Shown here in pieces: positions 1 through 7,991 of a stretch of DNA of 64,000 bases. The notes under the pieces were generated by a model that saw only the letters and a list, made by a program, of their open reading frames with translations, was not told the DNA's origin and ran no database searches. The position numbers and the translations under genes are program-made. This DNA comes from Frigoribacterium endophyticum (GTDB lineage: Bacteria; Actinomycetota; Actinomycetes; Actinomycetales; Microbacteriaceae). Position 1 is the first letter of the stretch; every line of letters starts with the position of its first letter. Location: positions 744,001 to 808,000 of the forward strand of contig NZ_JAAOYV010000001.1 in assembly GCF_011759585.1 (NCBI RefSeq). Direction: 5' to 3'.

Positions 1-151
1 CGCCGCTGTCACCGGCCGGCGGCGGCGGACCGTCGAGCGTCGAGGCCGACGCGGCCTGCGGGGGCGGGGTCAGGGCGTCGGCGACGAGCGCGACGCCCAG
101 GACCGCCGCCACGAGCGGTGGGATGGACCGGAGGAATATCGGATGTCTCAT
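1..151 (-). CDS. Partial secreted protein (N-terminus only)
   Basis: The minus strand reads open from an ATG at 151 to the window edge. The 50 visible residues look like an export signal: MRHPIFLRS, then a hydrophobic core (PLVAAVLGVALVADAL), then a Pro/Ala/Ser-rich stretch with a possible cleavage site near AASA. No clear Shine-Dalgarno precedes the ATG, so the start is uncertain. The functional part lies outside the window and no function can be given. It could also be a chance frame. Confidence 0.4.
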   Translation of the reverse strand, partial: MRHPIFLRSIPPLVAAVLGVALVADALTPPPQAASASTLDGPPPPAGDSG

Positions 152-253
152 CGGTGCATCGAATGTCAGCAGCGCCGGTCGTGCCCGACTGTTACTCCGT
201 GTTACGTCGAGCCGCTGGCCCCTCCGTGCCGTCCTCGGCCCCTCGGGGCGACG

Positions 254-1396
254 TCACAGGTCCGCGGAGAGCCCCTCGTCGAACTCGCGGACCAGCGACG
301 CGACGACCGGACGCAGGTCGCCGCCGTGGGCCGCGGCCACGGCCAGCTGGCGCTGGTAGCTGGCGCCCCGGTCCGTGATCGACGCGAGCGAGTGCAGCTC
401 GTCGAGGCAGCCCAGGCGATCGGCCGCAGGCTCGAGGGTCGTGACCAGGTCTCGCAGGTCGTCGGTCACGAGGCGCTCGTCGCCCGCGGCGTTCTGGATC
501 ACGATCGCGTCCATGCCGTAGCGGGCCGCTCGCCACTTGTTCTCGCGGACGAACCAGGGCTGCATCGACGGCAGCGTCTCGCCGTGGTCCAGGCGGTCGG
601 ACATGTCGTCCACCAGGCACTGCACGAGCGCCGTCACGGCGGCGACCTCGTCGGTCGTCGCGATGCCGTCGAAGACCCGGCTCTCGAGCGTCCCCCACCT
701 GGGCGAGGGGCGCAGGTCCCAGCGCAGTTCGCTGTGGTCGTCGATCACGCCCGTGTGGGTCAGGTCCGCGACCATGGCCTCGTACTCCGACCAGGTCTCG
801 AACTGGGGCGGCAGGCCGGCCGTGGGCAGCTGCTGGAACATCAGGGCGCGGTTCGAGGCGTAGCCCGTCTCCTCGCCCACCCAGAACGGGCTGGAGGCGG
901 TCAGGGCCTGGAAGTGCGGCAGGTAGGTGAGCATGCCGTTCATGATCGGCAGCACCTTGTCGCGCGAGTCGATCCCGACGTGGACGTGGACGCCCCAGAT
1001 CATCATCTGGCGGCCCCACCAGCGGGTGCGGTCGATCAGGGTGGCGTACCGCTCCTTGTCGGGCGTGACCTCCTGGTCGACGTACCGGCTGTACGGGTGC
1101 GTGCCGGCGCAGATCAGGTCGGCGCCGAGTGCGGCCGCCGGGCCACGGACCTGGTCGATGGTGGCCCGGAGGTCGTCCACGGCCCCGGCGACCCGGTGGT
1201 GGACCCCGGTGACGACCTCGACGGTGTTGGTCAGGAGCTCGTTCGTCAGGCGGTCGCCGTCCTCGTTGAGGTGGGCCAGGTCGGCGAGGATCTGCGGAGC
1301 GCGAGGGGCCAGTTCGCCGCTCTCGTGGTCGACGAGGGCCAGCTCCCACTCGACGCCGAGGGTCGACCGCTCTGAGCTGGTGAAGTCGATCTGCAT
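254..1396 (-). CDS. Carboxylate-amine ligase, YbdK / GCS2 family
   Basis: A 380-residue protein of the glutamate-cysteine ligase type 2 (YbdK) family, cytoplasmic ATP-dependent enzymes that join a carboxylate to an amine; YbdK members have weak glutamate-cysteine ligase activity and the true substrate is often unknown. The family signature appears in order: [12 protein letters not shown] near residue 12, [10 protein letters not shown], a long [13 protein letters not shown] motif, and [13 protein letters not shown] toward the C-terminus. The ATG at 1396 is chosen because GGGAGG lies 7 nt upstream; the frame is open 96 nt further but without a ribosome site. It stands alone, facing away from rpsP. 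Family confident, physiological role not. Confidence 0.9.
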   Translation of the reverse strand: MQIDFTSSERSTLGVEWELALVDHESGELAPRAPQILADLAHLNEDGDRLTNELLTNTVEVVTGVHHRVAGAVDDLRATIDQVRGPAAALGADLICAGTHPYSRYVDQEVTPDKERYATLIDRTRWWGRQMMIWGVHVHVGIDSRDKVLPIMNGMLTYLPHFQALTASSPFWVGEETGYASNRALMFQQLPTAGLPPQFETWSEYEAMVADLTHTGVIDDHSELRWDLRPSPRWGTLESRVFDGIATTDEVAAVTALVQCLVDDMSDRLDHGETLPSMQPWFVRENKWRAARYGMDAIVIQNAAGDERLVTDDLRDLVTTLEPAADRLGCLDELHSLASITDRGASYQRQLAVAAAHGGDLRPVVASLVREFDEGLSADL

Positions 1397-1512
1397 GGGT
1401 GCTGCCTCCCGCTCGGCGCGTGCGCGCCGACCCATCCTGACAGCCGGGGGAGTCGCGTGACCGTCCGTGTCGCCGCCCCCGCCCGACGACACGACGGCGG
1501 GTTCGCGAGAGA

Positions 1513-1543
1513 TTGGTGGAACCGGTCGTTCGTCTGCAACAAT
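1513..1543 (+). promoter_or_regulatory. Possible rpsP promoter
   Basis: TTGGTG (1513-1518) and AACAAT (1538-1543) are separated by 19 nt, a long but tolerable spacing, in the 276-nt gap before rpsP. The rest of the gap (about 1550-1660) would be a roughly 120-nt leader with no obvious strong hairpin. Assigned by eye only. Confidence 0.3.
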
Positions 1544-1672
1544 GGTGGGTCGAGTCTCCGGTCGCCCGACCCTCTAATCAGGTGGCCGCCGAGACCTCAT
1601 AGAGCTTCCGAGCCGAGTGTGCCCCCACGCTCACGGCTAGCAACTCGCCCACATCACATCAACAGGAGAATT

Positions 1673-2089
1673 GTGGCTGTCAAGATCCGTCTCAAGCGCA
1701 TGGGCAAGATCCGTGCACCGTACTACCGCATCGTCGTCGCCGACGCGCGCACCAAGCGCGACGGTCGTGTCATCGAGGAGATCGGCAAGTACCACCCCAC
1801 CGAGGAGCCCTCGTTCATCGAGGTCGAGTCGGAGCGTGCGCAGTACTGGCTCAGCGTCGGCGCGCAGCCGACCGAGCAGGTCGCCGCGCTGCTGAAGCTC
1901 ACGGGCGACTGGGGCAAGTTCAAGGGCGACGCCGACGCCGTCAGCACCGTCAAGACCAAGGCCCCCAAGGAGGCCTTCGTCGCCGACGAGAAGAAGAAGC
2001 CGGTCCTCGTCCCCAAGTCGGAGAAGCCCGCCAAGGCCGAGCCCGCCGAGGCCCCCGCCGCCGACGACGCCGAGACCACCGAGGCGTAG
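1673..2089 (+). CDS. rpsP: 30S ribosomal protein S16
   Basis: Ribosomal protein S16, a small-subunit assembly protein. The N-terminus [20 protein letters not shown] is the family signature, followed by the conserved [16 protein letters not shown] segment. At 138 residues it is longer than the 80-90 residues usual in other phyla, because of a Lys/Ala/Glu/Pro-rich tail (about residues 95-138) typical of actinobacterial S16. The start is GTG, 5 nt after ACAGGAG. It heads the rpsP-khpA-rimM-trmD group, with 3 nt to the next gene. The ffh gene that often precedes rpsP is not present here. Confidence 0.97.
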   Translation: MAVKIRLKRMGKIRAPYYRIVVADARTKRDGRVIEEIGKYHPTEEPSFIEVESERAQYWLSVGAQPTEQVAALLKLTGDWGKFKGDADAVSTVKTKAPKEAFVADEKKKPVLVPKSEKPAKAEPAEAPAADDAETTEA

Positions 2090-2092
2090 TCA

Positions 2093-2329
2093 GTGCTCGC
2101 ACCTGCACTCGAGCACCTCGTCCGGGGGATCGTCGATCACCCGGACGAGGTGCAGGTCGTGGAGAAGACCTCTCCTCGGGGCGACGTCCTCGAGGTGCAC
2201 GTCCACGCTGACGACCTGGGCCGCGTCATCGGTCGCGCCGGTCGGACGGCGAAGGCACTCCGCACCCTGGTCACGGCCCTGGCCGACGGCAAGCGCGTGC
2301 GGGTCGACGTCGTCGACGGCGACCTCTAG
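2093..2329 (+). CDS. khpA: KH-domain RNA-binding protein KhpA
   Basis: A 78-residue single KH-domain protein. The KH core is visible as HADDLGRVIGRAGRTAKAL, containing the GxxG loop (IGRAG) that binds RNA. In firmicutes and actinobacteria KhpA partners KhpB/Jag and affects division and envelope growth; here this is inferred from the family. It starts with GTG 3 nt after the rpsP stop and ends 3 nt before rimM, so it is almost certainly cotranscribed and translationally linked with both. This position between rpsP and rimM is conserved in actinobacteria. Confidence 0.92.
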   Translation: MLAPALEHLVRGIVDHPDEVQVVEKTSPRGDVLEVHVHADDLGRVIGRAGRTAKALRTLVTALADGKRVRVDVVDGDL

Positions 2330-2332
2330 GCC

Positions 2333-2992
2333 GTGAGCACGAACGACAAGACCCAGCTCCGGGTCGGGCGCCTGACCAAGGCGCACGGCCTGAAGGGCGC
2401 GCTCAAGCTCGAGCTCTTCACCGACACCCCCGAGCAGCGCTTCACCCCGGGCTCCTCCTTCACCCTGCAGGTGCCCGAGACCAGCGAGTGGCACGGCCGG
2501 AGCGTCACGCTCACCGAGCTCCGCTGGTACAACGGCCACCCCGTCGGCTTCTTCGAGGGCGTCGACGACCGCTCCGCCGCCGAGTCCCTGGTCAAGGCGA
2601 TCCTCTGGGTCGACCAAGACCTGGACGAGCTCCCCGACGAAGACGACGCCTGGTACCACCACCAGCTCGTCGGCCTCCGGGTCGAGCGTGACGGCGTCGA
2701 GGTCGGCACCGTCTCCCGTGTCGACCACCTCCCCGCCCAGGACTTGCTCGCCGTCGCGACGCCGGCGGGCGAGGTGCTGGTGCCGTTCGTCACGGCGATC
2801 GTGCCGAGCGTCGACATCGAGGCGGGCGTGATCACCGTCACCCCGCCGGCGGGCCTCTTCGAGGAGCTCGTCGACGACAGCTCCGACGACGAGTCCGCCG
2901 CGACCGTCGACACCGGCGACGTCGAGGGTGAGAGCCCTGACGACGCCGTGGGCGAGGCCCCCGAGGCCGACCGCGCCGACGACGGCAGCTGA
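2333..2992 (+). CDS. rimM: 16S rRNA processing protein RimM
   Basis: Ribosome maturation factor RimM (219 residues), which binds S19 and helps mature the 30S head. The N-terminal barrel begins [20 protein letters not shown] and contains a conserved [18 protein letters not shown] segment; a PRC-barrel follows ([14 protein letters not shown] through [11 protein letters not shown]). The last 45 or so residues form an Asp/Glu/Ala-rich tail that is not part of the conserved fold. The start is GTG three nucleotides after khpA; trmD begins two nucleotides after its stop, giving a compact operon. Confidence 0.95.
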   Translation: MSTNDKTQLRVGRLTKAHGLKGALKLELFTDTPEQRFTPGSSFTLQVPETSEWHGRSVTLTELRWYNGHPVGFFEGVDDRSAAESLVKAILWVDQDLDELPDEDDAWYHHQLVGLRVERDGVEVGTVSRVDHLPAQDLLAVATPAGEVLVPFVTAIVPSVDIEAGVITVTPPAGLFEELVDDSSDDESAATVDTGDVEGESPDDAVGEAPEADRADDGS

Positions 2993-2994
2993 CG

Positions 2995-3690
2995 ATGCGC
3001 ATCGACATCGTGTCGATCTTCCCGGAGTTCTTCGGGGTGCTCGACATCTCCCTGCTCGGCAAGGCCCGTCAGCAGGGCCTGCTCGACGTGGCCGTGCACG
3101 ACCTGCGCGACTTCACCCACGACCGGCACCGCACCGTCGACGACACCCCGTACGGCGGCGGTGCCGGCATGGTGATGCGGCCCGAGCCCTGGGGCGAGGC
3201 CCTCGACCACGTGCTGGGCGACGAGGCGAGCCCCGAGACCACGACGCTGATCGTCCCCTCGCCGGCGGGCACGCCCTTCACGCAGGCCCTCGCCCGCGAG
3301 CTGGCCGTCGCCCCGCACCTCGTGTTCGCCTGCGGGCGCTACGAGGGCATCGACCAGCGCGTCGTCGAGCACGCCGCCGAGCGCGTGACCGTCCGCGAGA
3401 TCAGCCTCGGCGACTACGTGCTCAACGGCGGCGAGGTCGCCGTGACGGCGATGGTCGAGGCGATCGGTCGCCTCGTGCCGGGCGTCGTGGGCAACCCCGA
3501 GAGCCTGACGGAGGAGAGCCACGAGGGCGGCCTCCTCGAGTACCCCAGCTACACGAAGCCCGCGAGTTGGCGGGGCCACGACGTGCCCCCGGTGCTCCTC
3601 AGCGGCAACCACGGCGCCATCGCGACCTGGCGCCACGAGCAGCAGGTCGCCCGCACCCGGCGCGTCCGCCCCGACCTGCTCGGCGAGTAG
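2995..3690 (+). CDS. trmD: tRNA (guanine37-N1)-methyltransferase
   Basis: TrmD methylates N1 of G37 in tRNAs reading CNN codons, using S-adenosylmethionine, and so prevents frameshifting. The 231-residue protein begins [13 protein letters not shown] and carries the trefoil-knot SAM-binding motifs [10 protein letters not shown] and [13 protein letters not shown], plus [11 protein letters not shown] near the N-terminus. Length is normal for a compact TrmD. It is last in the rpsP operon; only 30 nt separate its stop from the stop of the convergent map gene, and no strong terminator is seen between them. Confidence 0.97.
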   Translation: MRIDIVSIFPEFFGVLDISLLGKARQQGLLDVAVHDLRDFTHDRHRTVDDTPYGGGAGMVMRPEPWGEALDHVLGDEASPETTTLIVPSPAGTPFTQALARELAVAPHLVFACGRYEGIDQRVVEHAAERVTVREISLGDYVLNGGEVAVTAMVEAIGRLVPGVVGNPESLTEESHEGGLLEYPSYTKPASWRGHDVPPVLLSGNHGAIATWRHEQQVARTRRVRPDLLGE

Positions 3691-3720
3691 CGCTTCCCGC
3701 TGCGCCCCGGAGCAGCCTGC

Positions 3721-4491
3721 TCAGCCGCGGGCGGTCAGGACGAGCGGACCGTCGGCCGTCACGGCGACCGTGTGCTCCGCGTGCGCGGCCCGCGAGCCGT
3801 CAGCGCTCCGCAGCGTCCAGCCGTCGGCGTCGGTGACGATCTCGTCCGTGCCGAGCATCAGCCACGGCTCGATCGCGATCACGAGGCCCGGCCGGAGGGG
3901 CCAGCCCCGCCCGGCGCGGCCGTCGTTCGGCACGTGCGGGTCGCCGTGCATGGTGGTGCCGACGCCGTGGCCGCCGAACTGCAGGTTGACGGAGAACCCG
4001 GCACCGCGGGCGACGTCGCCGATCGCGGCCGAGACGTCGCCGAGCTTGCCGCCCGGCTGCGCGGCCGCGATCCCGGCCTCGAGCGCTCGCTCGCAGGTCT
4101 CGATGAGGCGGCGGTCGTCCGGGGTCGGCTCGGCGCCGACGACGAACGAGACCGCGGAGTCGGCGACCCAGCCGTCGACGGCGCAGGCGAAGTCGAGGCT
4201 GAGCAGGTCGCCCTCCCGCAGGCGGTACCGGTGGGGCAGGCCGTGCAGCGCGGCGTCGTTGACGGAGGTGCAGATCACCTTGCCGAAGGGGCTGGCGCCG
4301 AACGACGGGTGGTAGTCGAGGTAGCTGCTCTCGGCGCCGCGCTCGCGGATCATGTCGTGGGCGAGGGCGTCGAGGTCGAGCAGGTCGACGCCGGGCGCCG
4401 CGGCCGCACGGGTCGCCTCGAGGACGGACGCGACGAATGCTCCCGCCGGTCGCATGCGGTCGATCTCGTCGGGGGTGCGCAGCTCGATCAT
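3721..4491 (-). CDS. map: Methionine aminopeptidase, type I
   Basis: Removes the initiator methionine from new proteins. The 256-residue protein has the dinuclear-metal ligands in order: LDFACAVDGWVADSAVSF (two Asp), GHGVGTTMHGDPHV (His), AIEPW (Glu) and AEHTVAV (Glu). The ATG at 4491 is preferred because GGAGAA lies about 8 nt upstream; an in-frame ATG 15 nt earlier overlaps that same Shine-Dalgarno and cannot use it. It stands alone, converging with trmD, away from its common site near secY-adk. Confidence 0.95.
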   Translation of the reverse strand: MIELRTPDEIDRMRPAGAFVASVLEATRAAAAPGVDLLDLDALAHDMIRERGAESSYLDYHPSFGASPFGKVICTSVNDAALHGLPHRYRLREGDLLSLDFACAVDGWVADSAVSFVVGAEPTPDDRRLIETCERALEAGIAAAQPGGKLGDVSAAIGDVARGAGFSVNLQFGGHGVGTTMHGDPHVPNDGRAGRGWPLRPGLVIAIEPWLMLGTDEIVTDADGWTLRSADGSRAAHAEHTVAVTADGPLVLTARG

Positions 4492-4529
4492 GCAGCCATT
4501 CTCCACCGTCGTTCCCTAGCCTCGACCGC

Positions 4530-5099
4530 ATGGTGCTGCGTCGAGTCCTCTACCGCCTCCTCTGGCCCGCCGTCGTGGTGCTGCCCCTGTGGGTCCTGCT
4601 CGGCCGTGCGGCCTTCGGGGTGCCCCTCGGGGCGCAGGTGCTCGGCCAGATCGTCCTCGTGCCCCTCCTGTTCGTCGCGCAGGCGGCCGCCGTCGGCGTC
4701 GTGGTGGCGCGACGGAGCGTGCGCCGGGCGCGCGCGGTCTCCTGGCTCGACGCCGGCCTCCTGCTCCTGACCTGGCTGGCCCAGCTGGCCCTCGGCTTCT
4801 TCCTCGTCGACTCCGTGGCCGGGTCCCGGCCGGCCTCGGCGTTCACGCAGCTCGTCGGCGACGGCCGGGTCGACCTGTCGACGGCGCTGTTCGCCGTCTC
4901 CGCCGTCCTGACGATCCTGGGCGGGCTGGGCCTCGCGGTCGCCGCGGTGCGGCAGTTCGTGCGGGAGGCGCGGGGCCGGGTTTCCGCGTCGCTGGCCGAC
5001 CTCGACCGTCTGGCGTCCGGCGCTGCGGGGCCGACGCCTCCTCGTGGGGGCCCGGCCTCCGACGACGCCCCGGTGATCACCATCACGCCGCGCTCCTGA
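4530..5099 (+). CDS. Small integral membrane protein, unknown function
   Basis: A 189-residue protein with four likely membrane segments (about residues 8-28, 35-60, 70-95 and 115-140), then a polar Pro/Ala-rich cytoplasmic tail ending ITITPRS. The first helix begins [16 protein letters not shown]. No catalytic motif is recognised. The gene is divergent from map with 38 nt between starts, so the two share a short promoter region. The GC-rich wobble pattern supports a real gene. Function unknown. Confidence 0.75.
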   Translation: MVLRRVLYRLLWPAVVVLPLWVLLGRAAFGVPLGAQVLGQIVLVPLLFVAQAAAVGVVVARRSVRRARAVSWLDAGLLLLTWLAQLALGFFLVDSVAGSRPASAFTQLVGDGRVDLSTALFAVSAVLTILGGLGLAVAAVRQFVREARGRVSASLADLDRLASGAAGPTPPRGGPASDDAPVITITPRS

Positions 5100-5115
5100 C
5101 GCGGTGGCGGCCCGG

Positions 5116-5247
5116 AGTCGACCTGTGGCACACTTGACGCTTGTGCCTGCGCACGACTCTGCCACAGGGGAGTCTGCTCTCGTCAGCGCACGACCTCTTT
5201 CATCACCTCGGGTGCCCCGCACCCACGAGCAGCAGTCGACCTGTGGC
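5116..5247 (+). promoter_or_regulatory. rplS leader with alternative pairing elements
   Basis: The 169-nt gap before rplS has two exact copies of AGTCGACCTGTGGC (5116-5129 and 5234-5247). Between them GCCACAGG (5161-5168) is complementary to the CCTGTGGC of either copy, so it can pair upstream or downstream but not both. Around it a local stem GACTC/GAGTC (5155-5159, 5170-5174) is also possible. TTGACG at 5134-5139 resembles a -35 box, but no good -10 follows. Autogenous r-protein control is an inference. Confidence 0.4.
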
Positions 5248-5268
5248 GGTTGCAGAGAGCGAACCACC

Positions 5269-5616
5269 ATGCACATCCTCGACGCCGTCGACGCAGCCAC
5301 GCTGCGCACCGACATCCCCGACTTCCGCGCCGGCGACACCGTCAAGGTGCACGTGAACATCATCGAAGGCACGCGCTCGCGCGTCCAGGTCTTCCAGGGT
5401 GTCGTCATCGGCAAGCAGAACGAGGGCGTCCGCGAGACGTTCACCGTCCGCAAGGTCAGCTTCCAGGTCGGCGTCGAGCGCACGTTCCCCGTGCACTCGC
5501 CCGTCATCGACCACATCGAGGTCGTCAGCCGCGGCGCCGTGCGTCGCGCGAAGCTCTACTACCTGCGCGAGCTGCGCGGCAAGAAGGCCAAGATCAAGGA
5601 GAAGCGCGACCACTGA
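5269..5616 (+). CDS. rplS: 50S ribosomal protein L19
   Basis: Ribosomal protein L19 (115 residues), at the 30S-50S interface. Family hallmarks: [36 protein letters not shown] and the basic C-terminus [20 protein letters not shown]. The ATG at 5269 is chosen because the protein begins [12 protein letters not shown] like other actinobacterial L19; the ribosome site before it is weak (AGAGAG). A 12-bp perfect inverted repeat follows 22 nt after the stop. Confidence 0.97.
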   Translation: MHILDAVDAATLRTDIPDFRAGDTVKVHVNIIEGTRSRVQVFQGVVIGKQNEGVRETFTVRKVSFQVGVERTFPVHSPVIDHIEVVSRGAVRRAKLYYLRELRGKKAKIKEKRDH

Positions 5617-5638
5617 CCCGGTCCGCACGTCCTTCCCT

Positions 5639-5671
5639 GAGCTCCCCGCCCTATACGATGGCGGGGAGCTC
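5639..5671. terminator. 12-bp hairpin between rplS and lepB, with -10 box in loop
   Basis: GAGCTCCCCGCC (5639-5650) and GGCGGGGAGCTC (5660-5671) are perfect complements around a 9-nt loop CTATACGAT. As RNA it can end rplS transcripts, though no U-run follows. The loop itself contains TACGAT, a TANNNT -10 box, placing a start site just upstream of lepB (ATG at 5682). Confidence 0.6.
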
Positions 5672-5681
5672 AGGCGGTTAA

Positions 5682-6440
5682 ATGACAGACGACACATCCT
5701 CGCGGCGCCTCCTGCGCCGCCCCGGTCGCGGTGACGACCAGAAGAAGCGCGGCACCCTGACGTTCCTCCGTGACGTCCTGGTCATCTTCCTGGCGGCGCT
5801 GCTGATCTCCTTCTTGATCAAGACGTTCCTGATCCGCTCGTTCTACATCCCCTCGGGGTCGATGGAGAACACGCTGCAGATCAACGACCGCATCATCGTT
5901 AACGAGCTCGTGCCCGACGTCGTCGACGTCAAGCGCGGCGACGTCGTGGTCTTCACCGACCCCGGCGGATGGCTGGAGGGCACGGCCCCCGTCACCACCG
6001 CCTCCGGCAACCCCCTCGGCGACGGTGTCTCGTGGTTCCTCACGCTGGTCGGGCTCGGTACGCAAGACAGCAACGACCACCTCATCAAGCGCGTCATCGG
6101 GCTGCCCGGCGACACGGTGTCGTGCTGCAACGACTTCGGCCAGATGTCCGTCAACGGCGTCCCGCTCGACGAGCCCTACGTCACCCTGCCCCCGGGCGTC
6201 GACCGCGTCTCGGGCGACGACTTCTCCGTCACGGTGCCCGCCGACTCGCTCTGGGTGATGGGCGACAACCGCTACAACTCGAAGGACAGCCGCTACAACG
6301 GCGACACCCCCAGCCAGGGCTTCGTGCCGATGAGCGACGTCGTCGGCCGCGCCTTCGTCATCAGCTGGCCCGCCGCCCGCTGGACGTGGCTCGACGACTA
6401 CCCGGCCGTCTTCCGCGGCACGGAGCGCGAGGGCGAGTGA
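5682..6440 (+). CDS. lepB: Signal peptidase I
   Basis: Type I signal peptidase, which cleaves Sec and Tat signal peptides at the outer face of the membrane. The 252-residue protein has a basic N-terminus, a single membrane anchor at about residues 29-49, then the catalytic serine in IPSGSMENTL (Ser60) and the lysine general base in LIKRVIGLPGD (Lys136). The later conserved box is VMGDNRYNSKDSR. Its TGA overlaps the rnhB ATG as TGATG, implying coupled translation. This rplS-lepB-rnhB order is standard in actinobacteria. Confidence 0.96.
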   Translation: MTDDTSSRRLLRRPGRGDDQKKRGTLTFLRDVLVIFLAALLISFLIKTFLIRSFYIPSGSMENTLQINDRIIVNELVPDVVDVKRGDVVVFTDPGGWLEGTAPVTTASGNPLGDGVSWFLTLVGLGTQDSNDHLIKRVIGLPGDTVSCCNDFGQMSVNGVPLDEPYVTLPPGVDRVSGDDFSVTVPADSLWVMGDNRYNSKDSRYNGDTPSQGFVPMSDVVGRAFVISWPAARWTWLDDYPAVFRGTEREGE

Positions 6441-7075
6441 TGGCGGTCGTCGACCCCACGCTCGACCTCGAGCGTGAGCTGCACGCGGCCGGCGCCACCT
6501 GGGTGATCGGCTGCGACGAGGTCGGTCGGGGCGCCATCGCCGGGCCCGTCGCCGTGGGCCTCGGCGCGGTGCACCTCGAGTGCGGCGAGATGCCCGTGGG
6601 GCTCCGCGACTCGAAGCTGCTGAGCGAGAAGCGCCGTGAGGCCCTCTACCCGACGGCGACGTCGTGGGTCCAGGCGCACGCCGTCGGCCTGGCCGATGCT
6701 CGTGAGGTCGACGAGATCGGCATCGTCGCGGCTCTCGGCCTCGCCGGCCGGCGGGCGCTCACGGCCCTGCACGAGGCCGGCGTCGGCATCATGAGCTCCG
6801 TCGTCGTGCTCGACGGCAACCACGACTACCTGACGCCGGCGCTCTCCACGCCGCCGCGCATCACCACCCGGATCAAGGCCGACCGCGACTGCGCCTCCGT
6901 CGCCGCGGCCTCGGTGATCGCCAAGGTGCACCGCGACCGGATGATGATCGCCGCCGACGACGAGCACCCCGGCTACGGCTGGGCGGGCAACAAGGGCTAC
7001 GGGTCGACCGCGCACTACGCGGCGCTGACCGAACTCGGTCCGTCGCCGCTGCACCGCCTCACCTGGCTGCACTGA
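6440..7075 (+). CDS. rnhB: Ribonuclease HII
   Basis: RNase HII cuts RNA in RNA-DNA hybrids and starts removal of misincorporated ribonucleotides. The 211-residue protein shows the acidic active site: GCDEVGRGAIAGP (Asp-Glu), LRDSKLLSEKRR, and the later Asp in RITTRIKADRDCASVAAAS, with the conserved SVIAKVHRDRMM. The ATG overlaps the lepB stop by one base. DUF2469 follows after 125 nt, with its own -10 box. Confidence 0.96.
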   Translation: MAVVDPTLDLERELHAAGATWVIGCDEVGRGAIAGPVAVGLGAVHLECGEMPVGLRDSKLLSEKRREALYPTATSWVQAHAVGLADAREVDEIGIVAALGLAGRRALTALHEAGVGIMSSVVVLDGNHDYLTPALSTPPRITTRIKADRDCASVAAASVIAKVHRDRMMIAADDEHPGYGWAGNKGYGSTAHYAALTELGPSPLHRLTWLH

Positions 7076-7185
7076 GCCGGCCGGTCGGCGTGCCCGGGCG
7101 CCAGCGGCGCCGTCACCGCGGCGTCGCCCGTCGGCGACGCCCCTCGCGCCGTCCGGGGCGTGCGGGAGGCGCGGGCGCGGCCGCG

Positions 7186-7191
7186 TAGGAT
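7186..7191 (+). promoter_or_regulatory. -10 box for leaderless DUF2469 transcript
   Basis: TAGGAT (TANNNT) ends 9 nt before the ATG at 7201, with no Shine-Dalgarno between, so transcription likely begins at or next to the start codon. No recognisable -35 box. Confidence 0.5.
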
Positions 7192-7200
7192 GGTCCCTCG

Positions 7201-7524
7201 ATGGACGAGGACGAGTTCGAAGACTACGACCGAGAGGTCGAGCTCGCGTTGTACCGCGAGTACCGCGACGTGGTGTCGCAGTTCCGCTACGTGGTCGAGA
7301 CGGAGCGGCGCTTCTACCTCGCGAACGAGGTGGAGCTCGTCCGGCGCGACACGGAGCACGACTTCTACTTCGAGCTGACGATGAGCGACGTGTGGGTGTG
7401 GGACGTCTACCGCTCCGACCGTTTCGTGAAGTCCGTCCGTGTGCTCACCTTCAAGGACGTCAACGTCGAGGAGCTCACCACCCGCGACCTCGAGCTCCCG
7501 AAGGAACTCGCGCTCGACGAGTAG
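7201..7524 (+). CDS. DUF2469 family protein
   Basis: A 107-residue acidic protein of the conserved actinobacterial DUF2469 family; function unknown. It starts MDEDEFEDYDREVELALYRE and includes FRYVVETERRFYLANEVEL and the aromatic-rich SDVWVWDVYRSDRFVKSV motif. The position between rnhB and yraN is conserved in actinobacteria, which supports the call. Downstream, CCCAGCCCGGGCTGGG (7535-7550) is a perfect 16-bp palindrome that may help end the transcript. Confidence 0.92.
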   Translation: MDEDEFEDYDREVELALYREYRDVVSQFRYVVETERRFYLANEVELVRRDTEHDFYFELTMSDVWVWDVYRSDRFVKSVRVLTFKDVNVEELTTRDLELPKELALDE

Positions 7525-7628
7525 CGCGTCCCTCCCCAGCCCGGGCTGGGTGCTCGTCGTCCCCACGACGTGACCGGGCTCCGTGGGCTCGCCCCGCGCC
7601 TCCGCCAGTCTCCTCGCAGGAGGTCGAC

Positions 7629-7991
7629 ATGGCGGAGAAGGACGAACTGGGGCGGCGCGGCGAAGACGTGGCCGCCGAGTGGTGCGAGGCACAGGGGCTG
7701 CGGGTGGTCGACCGCAACTGGCGGTGCCGTGAGGGCGAGATCGACCTGGTCGCGCTCGACGGCGACGAGGTGGTCGTCGTGGAGGTCAAGACCCGCTCGG
7801 GCACGGGCTGGGGCACGGCCCTGGAGGCGGTGACGCCGCAGAAGCTCGCCCGGCTTCGACGTCTGGCGGGGGCGTGGTGCCAGGAGCACCCGGGGGTGGG
7901 CCACGGCGTCCGCATCGACGTCGTCGGCATCACGGTCGAGCGGTGCCGCGGGCACGAGCGCATCGAGCACGTGCGCGGGGCCGGCTCGTGA
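7629..7991 (+). CDS. YraN family (UPF0102) nuclease-like protein
   Basis: A 120-residue protein of the YraN/UPF0102 family with a restriction-endonuclease-like fold. The nuclease core is complete: LGRRGEDVAAEW near the N-terminus, GEIDLVALDGDEVVVVEVKT with the Asp and Glu-x-Lys metal-binding residues, and AVTPQKLARLRRLA. AGGAGG lies 6 nt before the ATG. Its stop overlaps the yifB start (GTGA). Its place with yifB and dprA suggests a link to DNA uptake or recombination, but the role is not established. Confidence 0.92.
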   Translation: MAEKDELGRRGEDVAAEWCEAQGLRVVDRNWRCREGEIDLVALDGDEVVVVEVKTRSGTGWGTALEAVTPQKLARLRRLAGAWCQEHPGVGHGVRIDVVGITVERCRGHERIEHVRGAGS

